A DNA stretch of 64,000 nt from Parabacteroides sp. ZJ-118. GTDB taxonomy: Bacteria > Bacteroidota > Bacteroidia > Bacteroidales > Tannerellaceae. Numbering within the stretch: position 1 is the stretch's first letter; each line of letters starts with the position of its first letter. The stretch lies in NCBI RefSeq assembly GCF_011038785.1, contig NZ_JAAKDT010000004.1, positions 1 to 64,000 of the forward strand, read 5' to 3'. A model generated the notes under the pieces. It was not told where the DNA came from. It did no database searches and saw only the letters and a list, made by a program, of their open reading frames with translations. The translations under genes were made by a program, and so were the position numbers. Of this stretch, positions 41,196-51,248 are shown in pieces.

Positions 41196-41990
41196 ATGAA
41201 ACAATATTTAGATCTGCTCGACAGAGTGCTTACCGGAGGAGTATGGAAAGAAGACCGGACGGGTACGGGAACGATCAGCATATTCGGCCATCAGATGCGA
41301 TTCAACCTGGAAGAGGGATTCCCGCTGCTCACTACCAAGAAGCTGCATCTGAAGTCTATCATCTATGAGTTGCTATGGTTCTTGCATGGAGATACCAACG
41401 TAAACTATTTACAAGATCACGGTGTACGTATCTGGAACGAATGGGCGGACGCGGATGGCAGCCTTGGACATATATACGGTTACCAATGGCGGTCGTGGCC
41501 GGATTATAAAGGAGGATCTATCGACCAGATCACCGAGGCCGTGGAGACGATCAAGCATAACCCGGATTCGCGACGGATCATCGTGAGCGCATGGAACGTG
41601 GCGGACTTAGACAACATGAACCTGCCTCCTTGCCACGCTTTCTTCCAGTTTTACGTGGCGAACGGACGGTTGAGCCTGCAGTTGTATCAACGCAGCGCGG
41701 ATATTTTCCTCGGCGTTCCGTTCAACATTGCCTCCTATGCCTTGTTATTACAAATGATGGCACAAGTTACCGGACTTAAAGCGGGCGATTTCGTTCATAC
41801 GCTGGGAGACGCCCATATCTACAGCAACCATTTGGAGCAAGTCAAGTTACAACTGACACGTGAGCCGCGTGCGTTGCCCCGTATGGAGATCAACCCGGAC
41901 GTGAAGAGCATCTTCGATTTTAAGTTCGAGGATTTCAATTTGACCGGATACGACCCGCATCCCCACATCAAGGGAGAAGTGGCCGTCTGA
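41196..41990 (+). CDS. thyA: Thymidylate synthase
   Basis: 264 residues, the standard length. It methylates dUMP to dTMP using methylene-tetrahydrofolate. The N-terminal [20 protein letters not shown], the catalytic cysteine in [20 protein letters not shown] and [20 protein letters not shown] are diagnostic. Followed 28 bp later by folA, which recycles the dihydrofolate produced; the two form an operon. Confidence 0.98.
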   Translation: MKQYLDLLDRVLTGGVWKEDRTGTGTISIFGHQMRFNLEEGFPLLTTKKLHLKSIIYELLWFLHGDTNVNYLQDHGVRIWNEWADADGSLGHIYGYQWRSWPDYKGGSIDQITEAVETIKHNPDSRRIIVSAWNVADLDNMNLPPCHAFFQFYVANGRLSLQLYQRSADIFLGVPFNIASYALLLQMMAQVTGLKAGDFVHTLGDAHIYSNHLEQVKLQLTREPRALPRMEINPDVKSIFDFKFEDFNLTGYDPHPHIKGEVAV

Positions 41991-42018
41991 GAATTACAAA
42001 CCATAAATCAATCAGTCT

Positions 42019-42516
42019 ATGAGTACAATTTCTATCATCGCGGCAATCGCGGATAAACGCGCGATCGGAAAGAATCAGCGATTATTATGTCACATGCCTT
42101 CAGACATGAAGCGTTTCAAGGAGTTAACCACGGGACATGCGGTAATCATGGGACGTAAGACATTCGAGTCTCTCCCTGTAGCGCCACTGCCCCATCGGAA
42201 GAATGTTGTATTGACGACTATGCCCGAAGCCGGTTTCGTAAATTGTTTCGCTTGCGAGTCGATGGGTGCCGCTCTGGATTTATGTGAGAAAGAGGACGAG
42301 ATATTCATTATTGGTGGCGCGTTGGTCTACAGACAAGCCTTGAGAATAGCCGACAAAATGTACATTACCCGCATCCATCATGAGTTTCCCGACGCGACCT
42401 CGTTCTTCCCCGTCGTAAACTGGGACCTTTGGGAAGAGACTGAACGTGAGGAGTATCCCGCGGACGAGAAGAATCCTTATCCTTATACCTACATCACTTA
42501 CGTGCGTAAAAAATAA
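42019..42516 (+). CDS. folA: Dihydrofolate reductase
   Basis: 165 residues. Reduces dihydrofolate with NADPH. Motifs: IAAIADKRAIGKNQRLLCHM, FKELTTGHAVIMGRKTFESL, the conserved IFIIGGALVYRQAL and YPYTYITYVRK at the end. Directly downstream of thyA as in many bacteria. The Leu-Leu-Cys-His segment replaces the more common LPWxLP, a variation normal within Bacteroidota. Confidence 0.95.
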   Translation: MSTISIIAAIADKRAIGKNQRLLCHMPSDMKRFKELTTGHAVIMGRKTFESLPVAPLPHRKNVVLTTMPEAGFVNCFACESMGAALDLCEKEDEIFIIGGALVYRQALRIADKMYITRIHHEFPDATSFFPVVNWDLWEETEREEYPADEKNPYPYTYITYVRKK

Positions 42517-42606
42517 ACATTAACGTGCGTTTTACAACTTTTTGCTCTTTCTTTGTATCTATAATTGGGAAAGGTTTATTGTAAAACTTTAAAAAAACCA
42601 AGCGAT

Positions 42607-45600
42607 ATGAAGATGAGAGCAATTGTTTTATCTGCCCTGATACTTTGCGGCATTTCGGCGGTTATTATGTATAGCCGGGCCGCCCGGCCTCAACAAAGAA
42701 GTTCTGTTATCACGCAAGCGATAAACGAAAAGAATACCCCGATGGTGATCAAGAATCTTATCCTCAAGATGAAAGAACAGATGGAGATAAACGACGATCG
42801 GTTTCCGGAACTGATACGGGACGTGGAGAATTACACCAACAGCCGCGCCGACTCGGCTTCCGTGGCGGTATTGCATTCCATGCTGGCGGAGATGTATCAG
42901 CACTACTACCAACGGAACCAGTGGACCATCGACCGAAGAACCCAATTAAGCGGTTATATTCCGGAGGATATGCGGGAATGGACTTCCAACTTATTCACGG
43001 ATAAGATCAAGGAAGAGATCGATTTATCCTTGCGACCTGCGGCCTTGTTGCAAAATACGCCTGTCAGCAGGTTCAAGGATATCCTGGAGACCGGAAAGGA
43101 CTCGCAAACCCTGCGTCCGACGCTCTATGAGTTCCTCGCCTTCCGGGCACTGGACATCCAACCGACCGTACAGATCTATAAAGACTTGATCGCCTTCCAA
43201 AATAAGGAACCGAATATGAAAGCGGTTCTCCTTACGGAATTGGACTACCTACGGTTTCTTTACGGGGATAAAAGGGATAAAGCCTCTTTCGAGGCCTACA
43301 GGAACGCGTTGGATGAGCTTTACAGGAGCTTAGCTTCCCAAGACTATGCCGCCGAGATCTTAATCGCCCAATTGGATTTGATTAGCGGCAGTATGTTTCG
43401 CCAGGTCTCTACCCAATGGGATTCTATCAAAGCGGAGGAGGTAAAACTATGCGAGGAGGGTATCAAACGGTATTCCGGTTACCCTCGCACGGCTATCCTA
43501 AAGAATCGCTTGGCGCAATTGGAACAACCGACTTTATCCGTATCTACGGACAACACGGTTTATCCGGGACAACAATTGGCGATCAAGCTGGAATATAAGA
43601 ATGTACGGAAAGCCCTCGTGCAAATCTATCGAAGCTCGAAAACACCTTTACAAGCGGCAGCCCACACTTCCGCCCGGAAACCGAGTAGCAACACCTTGGG
43701 GCAACTCGTACATGAGAAGACCTTCTCTTTACTACTGCCCGACACCTATTCGCGGCAAGATACGACCCTACATATAGCCATGGACCAACCGGGATTGTAT
43801 GAATGTGTCGTAACCGTACCCGGACAACAGCTAAAGACGACCCATACGGTTAGCGTAACCCGCTTGGCCGCGATCCATCGCAATCTTCCCGGTAATAAAC
43901 AGGAGGTCATGGTTACCGACTATCTCAGCGGGAAGCCTATTGATGGCGCGGTCGTTACCTATTACGGCGGTCAGCGTCGCAGCCTGCAGGAACGAGGTAG
44001 CGTCAAGACAGACCGGGAAGGCTTGGCCACGCTCCCGGCGGACCGCCAGGTTTTAGCGTTCCAAGCCAGCAGACCGGGAGATACCAACGCGCTGTTGACA
44101 ACCATCTACCCGACGGGTTCCGGTCACAGACCCGAAAAGAGCCCGGTGGAAGTCTCTGTCTTTACGGATCGCGGGCTTTACCGTCCGGGACAAACCCTTT
44201 TCTTCAAAGGTCTCGCCTATGTTAAAGACTCGAACGACCCGCATGCCGTGGCCGGACAGCCTTTCACGGTGACTTTACACGACGCTAACGGGAAAGAGAT
44301 AGCCCGGAAAAAGGTCACGACCAATGACTTCGGTTCTTTTAACGGCGAGTTCTCCCTCCCCAAACAGACCTTGAGCGGTGTCTTCCGGTTAAGTACCGGA
44401 CAGATGAGCGTATATGTCAATGTGGAGGAATACAAACGTCCGACTTTCCAAGCGCACTTCCTTCCGATTAAAGGCGATATCGCTTTTGGCGATTCCGTTA
44501 CCATACAAGGCGAGGCGGCGACATTCTCCGGCGTGTCACTGCCCGGTGGCGATGTCGCTTGGCGTATTACACGCAGGCCCTTCCTGTCGTGGAGGTATTT
44601 CCGATCGAGCGCTCCGACACAAGTCGCGGAAGGGAGTACCACCCTTTCCGGCGATGGGACATTCAGCGTATCTTTCCGTCCCCAAAAAGAGGAGAATACG
44701 GATCCATACGCTTCCGCATACCAGACCTATGAGGTATCGGCTACCGTGACCGATAGCAAGGGAGAGAGCCAAGAGGCGAATTACACCTTCTCGGTCGGAG
44801 AATCCAGTATCGTATTATTCACCAACCTACCGACACAAGTCGAGAAAGACTCGGTAAAAGCCGTGGTCGAAGCCCGGACGATCAATGGGGAGATGATTTC
44901 CACCTCCGGTACTTTCAAGATCGTAGAACAGATCGCAAACCGATCCGATAAAAATAGCGGGGAGGGCTATCGGGAGGGCAAGCAAGTCGCTTCCGGTAAT
45001 TTTACCAGTGGCAAGGAGATCAGTCCGGCTATTTTCAACGCATTGTCCTCCGGACGTTACCGCATTTTGGTAGACGCCAAAGATAGCCAAGGACGGCAGA
45101 GTAAGAACCAGTCCGATTTCATCCTGTACGGAAAGAGCGACAAGCGCCCTCCCGTATTTACCCATACTTGGCTGCTGAAAGAGAAGACAACTTGTTTGCC
45201 CGGAGAGGACGCGGAGATCGTGTTCGGCACTTCCGACAAGGATGCCTACGTGCTCTATGAATGGTTTGCCGGGAACAACCGTATCCATCATGAGGTGATC
45301 AGGCTAAGCGACGCGAACCGTCGGTTTAAGATCCCGTTCAAGCCGGAATATGGAGACGGAATCACCGTATCCTTCACGTTCGTAAAGGCGGGTGAACTAT
45401 ACATTACCCAAGTACCCGTAGCGCTTCAGCTACCCGACCGGCAATTGACCATCAAGCCGATAACCTTCCGGGATCGTTTACTTCCGGGAAGTAAGGAGAA
45501 TTGGAAATTCCGTATCACCGACGCGGACTCCGCGATCGTATCCGCCGAGGTTCTGGCCGGCATGTACGACGCCTCGCTAGATAAAATCATACCATTCAAT

Positions 45601-48288
45601 TGGTATTTCTCCCCGCGGAGAACGATCCTGCTACAAGCGCCCCGTTTCTCAACCGGAACCGGATTCCAGCGTAGTTATCAATATGACCAGACGGAGGCTA
45701 GGTATATAAAGGTACCTCAATATCAATATGACCGTTTGAACTGGTTCGGTCTATTCAATACGATGCGCGGGCGGAGATACGGCCAGTCATCCATGGCAGG
45801 AGGTATCCTGATGAAATCGGCGATGGCTACACAGGCGAACATGGCTGTGGAGGTAGCGGAAGATCGCGCAATCGCAGAGGGCAGTACTTTGGAGGAGGAG
45901 ACTGTAGAGTCTACAGAGACTTTATTCAGCCGATCCGATCTTTTCGCCAAGGGGAGCAGCCTGCCGATAAGTCCGGAGCAAATCCGGCAGAACTTCGCGG
46001 AAACCGCCTTCTTCTACCCGACCTTACAAACGAACGAGGCAGGAGACCTGTTCGTAAATTTCACCCTGCCGGAAAGTAATACGACATGGAAACTACAGCT
46101 GTTGGCCAACACCCAAGACCTGAAATACGGCCTGCTTACGAAAGAGATTATTAGTAGCAAACCCTTGATGGTTCTACCGAATCTGCCTCGCTTCGTCCGT
46201 CAAGGGGATGCGGTCAGCATCAGCACGCAAGTCATCAACAATTCCAAGGAAGCGGTATCCGGCCGTATACGTATCGAGCTATTTGATCCGGATACTGACC
46301 AGCCGATTATCTGCTTGAGCAAGTCACAACGCCCGTTTGAGTTGCAACCGGATAGCATCGCCGCCGTGAGCTGGTTGATCCCGGTTCCCCAACAGATCAG
46401 TCTGCTGGGCGTACGTATCCTGGCCGACTCTGAAAAGGGAAGCGACGGGGAGCAACAGATCGTACCGGTCCTTTCCAATCAATTGCTTATCACGGAAAGC
46501 ACCCCGTTCTATCTGATCCAAGAGGGAGAGAAATCATTCCGTATCTCCGGGAACTCAGAGGGTAAAACACCGTTCCGTCTCACACTGGAGATGACCGGAA
46601 ATCCGATTTGGTACGCGGTACAGGCATTACCGACGATCACACAGCCGAACAATGATAATATCTTGTCTTGGTTTGCCGCTTATTACAGCAATACGTTGGC
46701 TTCCTATATCGCCCAAGCCCATCCCCGCATACGGGAGGTGATCAGCCAATGGACCGCTCAAGGAGGGAATGCCTCTACGCTCTATTCAAACCTGGAAAAG
46801 AACCAAGCGCTTAAGAACATACTCTTGGAAGAGACGCCTTGGGTACTGGCCGCCGATAACGAGACGGAGCAAAAGCAACGCTTGTCTTTGTTGTTCGACC
46901 TGAGCCGTGCGGACGGATTACGGGAAGCGGCCCTGCGACAGTTGATCCAACAACAAAACGAAGAGGGGGGATGGAGCTGGTTCAAAGGTTTCCCCGCAAG
47001 CCGTGCGATCACGCTTTCCATCCTGAAAGGTATGTCACAGCTTGTACAACTGAACGCGATCCAATACGGGCAAACGGAGAAAGAGATGCAACTGAAAGCC
47101 ATCAAGTTCTTGGACAAGTGCATGCAAGCGGATTACGAGAGCTTGCGGAAACACGATAAAAAATGGCAAAACAGAGGCCCCTCGCCGGAGCAGGTAGAGT
47201 TCTTATTCGTGCGTAGTTCCTACCGGGATATCCCGGAACTGGGAGATGCCCGGGAAGCGATCCGTTTCTATACGAACCAAGCGGAGAAGCACTGGAATCA
47301 ATATGCTTTAATCAATAAGGGAGAAATCGCCTTGTTGATGCATCGGAACGGTAAAAAGGAGGTATCGACAGCGATCCTTACATGGCTAAAGAAGACCGCT
47401 ACGATCTCCGAGGAGAAAGGGATGTATTGGGCAAACAACCGCAGGGGGAACGATTATTTCACCTCACCGGTCGACACGCATTGCTTATTGATGTCCGTCT
47501 TCAACGAGATCGCGCCGGATACCCGGAACACAAACCGGATGAAACAATGGTTGCTAAACCGGAAACGCACACAAGACTGGGAATCCGTACCCGCCACGGT
47601 AAACGCCATTTATGCCTTGCTACTCACGGGTAGCGATTGGCTGAACACGCGGAATACCTGTGTAGCGACATGGGACGGCAAGACCTATAGCACCGCGGAA
47701 GGGGAAATCGCTACCGGTTATCTCAAAACGATACTGCCGGACGAGCCGGCTCATCGCTCCGCTAACCCCGTGCTCTCGATCCGCAAGGAAGGAAACACGC
47801 CGGCATGGGGAGCCGTCTACGAGCAATACTTCCAAGACATCCATAAGGTAAAAGGACAAAAAGGGGTGTTGAATGTCGAGAAGAAATTATTCGTCGAGAC
47901 CCATAACGGTACCAACCGCCAAATCCGTCCGGTGACACCGGAGCAGCCGCTCCGCATCGGAGACAAGGTAATCGTTCGGCTAACAATCCGGACAGACCGT
48001 GAAATGGATTACGTATTCTTGAAAGATCTACGCGCGGGCTGCTTCGAGCCGGCCGATCAACTTTCCGGTACGGAATCAAGAGACGGTATCTGGTATTACA
48101 GATCCCCGAAAGACGTGTCCGAGAATTTCTTCATCAACCGTCTGCCGGAAGGTACGTTTGTCTTGGAATATCCGGTCTACGTATCCCGTAGTGGCGAATA
48201 CGCCGGAGGTATCAGTACGATTCAATGCATGTACGCCCCGGAATTCGTGTCGCACACCGCCGGAGAAAGCCTACAGGTAGAGCCTTAA
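42607..48288 (+). CDS. Alpha-2-macroglobulin-family protein lacking the thioester motif
   Basis: 1893 residues from the ATG for MKMRAIVLSALILCGISAVI, an export signal or membrane anchor. MG domains include VSVFTDRGLYRPGQTLFFKG (MG2-like) and the A2M block FFYPTLQTNEAGDLFVNFTL with WKLQLLANTQDLKYGLLTKE. The thioester domain is recognisable, but the usual C-x-E-Q has been replaced: ITQPNNDNILSWFAAYYSNT. The long TPR-like N-terminal part (residues 30-320) is typical of Bacteroidales members. It probably works in the periplasm as a protease trap or in envelope maintenance; the precise role is unknown. A strong hairpin follows the gene. Confidence 0.92.
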   Translation: MKMRAIVLSALILCGISAVIMYSRAARPQQRSSVITQAINEKNTPMVIKNLILKMKEQMEINDDRFPELIRDVENYTNSRADSASVAVLHSMLAEMYQHYYQRNQWTIDRRTQLSGYIPEDMREWTSNLFTDKIKEEIDLSLRPAALLQNTPVSRFKDILETGKDSQTLRPTLYEFLAFRALDIQPTVQIYKDLIAFQNKEPNMKAVLLTELDYLRFLYGDKRDKASFEAYRNALDELYRSLASQDYAAEILIAQLDLISGSMFRQVSTQWDSIKAEEVKLCEEGIKRYSGYPRTAILKNRLAQLEQPTLSVSTDNTVYPGQQLAIKLEYKNVRKALVQIYRSSKTPLQAAAHTSARKPSSNTLGQLVHEKTFSLLLPDTYSRQDTTLHIAMDQPGLYECVVTVPGQQLKTTHTVSVTRLAAIHRNLPGNKQEVMVTDYLSGKPIDGAVVTYYGGQRRSLQERGSVKTDREGLATLPADRQVLAFQASRPGDTNALLTTIYPTGSGHRPEKSPVEVSVFTDRGLYRPGQTLFFKGLAYVKDSNDPHAVAGQPFTVTLHDANGKEIARKKVTTNDFGSFNGEFSLPKQTLSGVFRLSTGQMSVYVNVEEYKRPTFQAHFLPIKGDIAFGDSVTIQGEAATFSGVSLPGGDVAWRITRRPFLSWRYFRSSAPTQVAEGSTTLSGDGTFSVSFRPQKEENTDPYASAYQTYEVSATVTDSKGESQEANYTFSVGESSIVLFTNLPTQVEKDSVKAVVEARTINGEMISTSGTFKIVEQIANRSDKNSGEGYREGKQVASGNFTSGKEISPAIFNALSSGRYRILVDAKDSQGRQSKNQSDFILYGKSDKRPPVFTHTWLLKEKTTCLPGEDAEIVFGTSDKDAYVLYEWFAGNNRIHHEVIRLSDANRRFKIPFKPEYGDGITVSFTFVKAGELYITQVPVALQLPDRQLTIKPITFRDRLLPGSKENWKFRITDADSAIVSAEVLAGMYDASLDKIIPFNWYFSPRRTILLQAPRFSTGTGFQRSYQYDQTEARYIKVPQYQYDRLNWFGLFNTMRGRRYGQSSMAGGILMKSAMATQANMAVEVAEDRAIAEGSTLEEETVESTETLFSRSDLFAKGSSLPISPEQIRQNFAETAFFYPTLQTNEAGDLFVNFTLPESNTTWKLQLLANTQDLKYGLLTKEIISSKPLMVLPNLPRFVRQGDAVSISTQVINNSKEAVSGRIRIELFDPDTDQPIICLSKSQRPFELQPDSIAAVSWLIPVPQQISLLGVRILADSEKGSDGEQQIVPVLSNQLLITESTPFYLIQEGEKSFRISGNSEGKTPFRLTLEMTGNPIWYAVQALPTITQPNNDNILSWFAAYYSNTLASYIAQAHPRIREVISQWTAQGGNASTLYSNLEKNQALKNILLEETPWVLAADNETEQKQRLSLLFDLSRADGLREAALRQLIQQQNEEGGWSWFKGFPASRAITLSILKGMSQLVQLNAIQYGQTEKEMQLKAIKFLDKCMQADYESLRKHDKKWQNRGPSPEQVEFLFVRSSYRDIPELGDAREAIRFYTNQAEKHWNQYALINKGEIALLMHRNGKKEVSTAILTWLKKTATISEEKGMYWANNRRGNDYFTSPVDTHCLLMSVFNEIAPDTRNTNRMKQWLLNRKRTQDWESVPATVNAIYALLLTGSDWLNTRNTCVATWDGKTYSTAEGEIATGYLKTILPDEPAHRSANPVLSIRKEGNTPAWGAVYEQYFQDIHKVKGQKGVLNVEKKLFVETHNGTNRQIRPVTPEQPLRIGDKVIVRLTIRTDREMDYVFLKDLRAGCFEPADQLSGTESRDGIWYYRSPKDVSENFFINRLPEGTFVLEYPVYVSRSGEYAGGISTIQCMYAPEFVSHTAGESLQVEP

Positions 48289-48299
48289 ATCTGCCTTTT

Positions 48300-48342
48300 C
48301 TTACGATGGGCATTCTAAGCTTCTTTCAATGCCCATCGTAAG
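48300..48342. terminator. Stem-loop after the A2M-family gene; dispersed repeat
   Basis: CTTACGATGGGCATT (48300-48314) and AATGCCCATCGTAAG (48328-48342) form a perfect 15-bp stem with a 13-nt loop, 12 bp after the stop codon. The T-run behind it is modest. The stem and loop sequences recur at 26396-26468. Confidence 0.75.
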
Positions 48343-48491
48343 CTTCTCGCTTTTTCCCTAACAAGGAATTGGTTATCGGTAGAGAAACGACCAGAGACTG
48401 AGTTGTTAAACACCTTGCATTATCACTTTGTGAATATAAGCAAAAAAGTTCTGAATTTCCAACATTGCGCATTTTTTTCAACCAAAATCAC

Positions 48492-48499
48492 TACTTTTG
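48492..48499 (+). promoter_or_regulatory. -7 box for the DUF1573 gene pair
   Basis: TACTTTTG, a TAnnTTTG match, 28 bases before the ATG at 48527. Confidence 0.5.
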
Positions 48500-48526
48500 T
48501 GTTATCCATTAAAACTAAACGATAAG

Positions 48527-48904
48527 ATGAAACAAATAGTTTTTATTTTCATGGCGATCCTGTTAGCGACAGGAATGGCCTCGGCTCAGAAAAAAGCAGT
48601 TATTTCCGCGGAAACAACCAGTTTTGACTTTGGTACCATCAAGGAAGCGGACGGAAAAGTATCCCATACGTTTGAACTATCCAATACGGGCGATATGCCA
48701 CTGGTCATTACACGTGTAATCGCGTCTTGCGGATGCACGACCTCGGAATGGCCGAAAGAGCCGATAGCACCGGGCAAGAAAGCCCAGATCAAGGTTACTT
48801 TCGATCCGGCAGGACGCCCGGGTCCTTTCACGAAGACCATTTCCATATACAGTAACGGGAAAACCGGAAGCTTCATCCTGAACATCCGGGGAGAGATTGA
48901 ATAG
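48527..48904 (+). CDS. DUF1573 protein, 125 aa, exported
   Basis: Start chosen at MKQIVFIFMAILLATGMASA, a signal peptide. One DUF1573 (ASH-like, immunoglobulin-type) domain: FDFGTIKEADGKVSHTFELS, then TRVIASCGCTTSEWPKEPIA and GRPGPFTKTISIYSNG. The CGCT pair of cysteines is characteristic. These are periplasmic or surface proteins of unknown function, abundant in Bacteroidota. The stop lies 29 bp before the next DUF1573 gene, which repeats the domain. Confidence 0.88.
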   Translation: MKQIVFIFMAILLATGMASAQKKAVISAETTSFDFGTIKEADGKVSHTFELSNTGDMPLVITRVIASCGCTTSEWPKEPIAPGKKAQIKVTFDPAGRPGPFTKTISIYSNGKTGSFILNIRGEIE

Positions 48905-48932
48905 GAAACACGTAAGAAAATCCCCAATTGGA

Positions 48933-50042
48933 ATGCTGAATATCAAAAAGTTGATCCTTCCGCTTATAGCGACTCTATCTATAACGACAGTCTGGGCACA
49001 ACAAGGTGCCCAAATCTTGTCGGATGAGTTGACTTATAATTTCGGGACGATAGCCGAGGCCGATGGATTCGCCAGCCATACTTTCACGATACAGAATACG
49101 GGAGACGCCCCTTTGGTCATCACCCGTGTTACCGCCTCTTGTGGTTGTACACGGCCGGAATGGACCAAGTCGCCGATCGCTCCCGGTAAGACGGGCGAGG
49201 TTAAGGTAACGTATAATCCGAAAGGACGCCCCGGCCCGTTTTATAAAACCGTATCGATATTCAGCAATGGGAAGAAAGGGAGTTACAGCCTAGCCATTAA
49301 GGGGAATGTCACTCCGAAACCTTCGCAGCCCATCTTTACGTATCCCTATTCGATCGGTGATCTGAAGCTGCATACGAAGACGGTTCTGTTCAGCAGTATC
49401 CGTCCGGAGGAAACGTTGGGCGAGAAGATCAACATCAAGAACGAGGGAAAGGCCTCGGCTACGATTCATCTGGGTAAAGCACCTCACTACCTCAACGTAC
49501 AGGTGAACCCGGCGACCCTTCAACCGGACGAGGTCGGTGCCATTACGATCCTTATGGACGCCAAGGTCCTGAAGCGGAAGGGACGAGTCTCTACGCTTTT
49601 GCCGGTCGTGATACAGAGCGCCGGAAAGAAGGAAGTGTCCGGTGAGATCCGGATCTCCGCCAACGTGATCGATAATTTCAGCAAACTATCCGCGGCGGAT
49701 AAAGCCCAAGCCCCGATAGCGGAATTATCCGGCACTTTACTGGAATTCGGCAAGCTACCGGACAAGAGAAATATCGTTCCGTTGATCGGTGGCAAGGTAT
49801 CGAGTACGTTTGAGATTACGAATGCCGGAAAGACTCCGCTCACGATCTATAGCGTCACTTGTGATGATGAGCGTGTCGATTTATCCGGCGGCAAGAAAGA
49901 TCTTAAGCCGGGAGCGACCGCTACCTTCAAGGTAACCTTGCGACCGAAAGAGATAAAGACAAAACTTGAAGCACTTATTAATGTCGTATGCAACGATCCG
50001 AACGGGCCTATTCGCTTGATCAAGGTGACGGCATACAAATAA
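48933..50042 (+). CDS. DUF1573 protein, 369 aa, with additional ASH-like domains
   Basis: Starts MLNIKKLILPLIATLSITTV with a signal peptide ending at WAQ. The first domain (residues 25-125) closely resembles the preceding protein: YNFGTIAEADGFASHTFTIQ, ASCGCTRPEWTKSPIAPG. Two further immunoglobulin-like domains follow, the last with STFEITNAGKTPLTIYSVTC. Probably arose by duplication of the preceding gene and domain addition. Periplasmic, role unknown. meaB follows 9 bp later. Confidence 0.88.
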   Translation: MLNIKKLILPLIATLSITTVWAQQGAQILSDELTYNFGTIAEADGFASHTFTIQNTGDAPLVITRVTASCGCTRPEWTKSPIAPGKTGEVKVTYNPKGRPGPFYKTVSIFSNGKKGSYSLAIKGNVTPKPSQPIFTYPYSIGDLKLHTKTVLFSSIRPEETLGEKINIKNEGKASATIHLGKAPHYLNVQVNPATLQPDEVGAITILMDAKVLKRKGRVSTLLPVVIQSAGKKEVSGEIRISANVIDNFSKLSAADKAQAPIAELSGTLLEFGKLPDKRNIVPLIGGKVSSTFEITNAGKTPLTIYSVTCDDERVDLSGGKKDLKPGATATFKVTLRPKEIKTKLEALINVVCNDPNGPIRLIKVTAYK

Positions 50043-50051
50043 TAGATTGAT

Positions 50052-51149
50052 ATGGAACATCCAGAAAACGATGATCAGTACAAGGGATTGAAAGTGAATA
50101 AGGGCATCGCGGATGTCCCTATCGTGAATCCTTATATTAAAAAACGCGCCCAGCGCAAGGTATATACGCCTTCTGAATTCGTGGAAGGTATCTTAAAAGG
50201 GAATATCACGATACTCAGTCAGGCGGTTACCTTGGTGGAAAGCTCTAAGCATGAGCACCAACAGGTAGCGCAGGAGATTATCGAGAAATGTTTGCCTTTC
50301 GCCGGGGAATCGGTCCGTATCGGTATTACGGGCGTTCCCGGAGCGGGAAAGAGTACCTCTATCGACTCTTTCGGCATGCACTTGATCAACCAAGGACGTA
50401 AGCTTGCGGTATTGGCGATCGACCCGAGTAGCGAACGCTCGAAAGGCAGTATCCTGGGAGATAAGACCCGTATGGAGGCTTTGTCGAGAGAGAAAAACGC
50501 CTTTATCCGCCCCTCTCCATCTGCCGGCTCCTTGGGAGGTGTCGCCCGTAAGACCCGTGAGACCATCGTATTATGCGAGGCCGCCGGTTTCGACACCGTG
50601 TTCGTGGAGACCGTGGGTGTCGGGCAGAGCGAGACAGCCGTACATTCTATGGTAGACTTCTTCTTGTTGATCCAACTTGCCGGTACCGGCGATGAATTGC
50701 AGGGTATCAAGCGAGGCATCATGGAAATGGCGGACGGCATTATTATCAATAAAGCGGATGGAGACAATATCGATAAGGCGAATCTCGCCGCCGCTCAGTT
50801 CAGGAATGCCTTACATCTTTTCCCGCCTTCGGAATCGGGCTGGTTCCCGAAAGTGTTGACTTATTCCGGTTATTATAACCTAGGCATCCAGGAAATATGG
50901 GATATGATCGGAAAGTATATGGAGTTCACCCAAAAAAATGGCTACTTCAACTACAAACGTAACGAGCAGGCGAAATACTGGATGTACGAAAGTATCAACG
51001 ACACGCTGCGGGATAAGTTCTACCACAACCCGGCGGTAGAAGGTATGCTGGAACAAACGGAGAAGCAGGTCTTGAACAACCAGATCAGCTCTTTCGTGGC
51101 TGCCAAACGGATGATCGATCTGTTCTTGGATCAGATCGCCGCGAAATAA
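50052..51149 (+). CDS. meaB: Methylmalonyl-CoA mutase-associated GTPase MeaB
   Basis: 365 residues. G3E GTPase that protects and loads methylmalonyl-CoA mutase with adenosylcobalamin, used in propionate metabolism. Walker A: GITGVPGAGKSTSIDSFGMH; switch region: VFVETVGVGQSETAVHSMVD; base-recognition NKADGDN. The dimerisation arm at the C-terminus (MLEQTEKQVLNNQIS) is present. Mutase genes are not in this window. Confidence 0.96.
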   Translation: MEHPENDDQYKGLKVNKGIADVPIVNPYIKKRAQRKVYTPSEFVEGILKGNITILSQAVTLVESSKHEHQQVAQEIIEKCLPFAGESVRIGITGVPGAGKSTSIDSFGMHLINQGRKLAVLAIDPSSERSKGSILGDKTRMEALSREKNAFIRPSPSAGSLGGVARKTRETIVLCEAAGFDTVFVETVGVGQSETAVHSMVDFFLLIQLAGTGDELQGIKRGIMEMADGIIINKADGDNIDKANLAAAQFRNALHLFPPSESGWFPKVLTYSGYYNLGIQEIWDMIGKYMEFTQKNGYFNYKRNEQAKYWMYESINDTLRDKFYHNPAVEGMLEQTEKQVLNNQISSFVAAKRMIDLFLDQIAAK

Positions 51150-51187
51150 ACGCATGAGAGCGCCGCATGATCCAACCCTAAGCAGAC

Positions 51188-51221
51188 ACCCGGATGTATA
51201 TACGATCGGCTACATCCGGGT
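51188..51221. terminator. Stem-loop between convergent meaB and pfkA
   Basis: ACCCGGATGTA (51188-51198) pairs perfectly with TACATCCGGGT (51211-51221), 12-nt loop, located between the two convergent stop codons. No strong T-run. Confidence 0.65.
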
Positions 51222-51248
51222 TCCTGTCCATATAAAGGGAGGCCTTAT

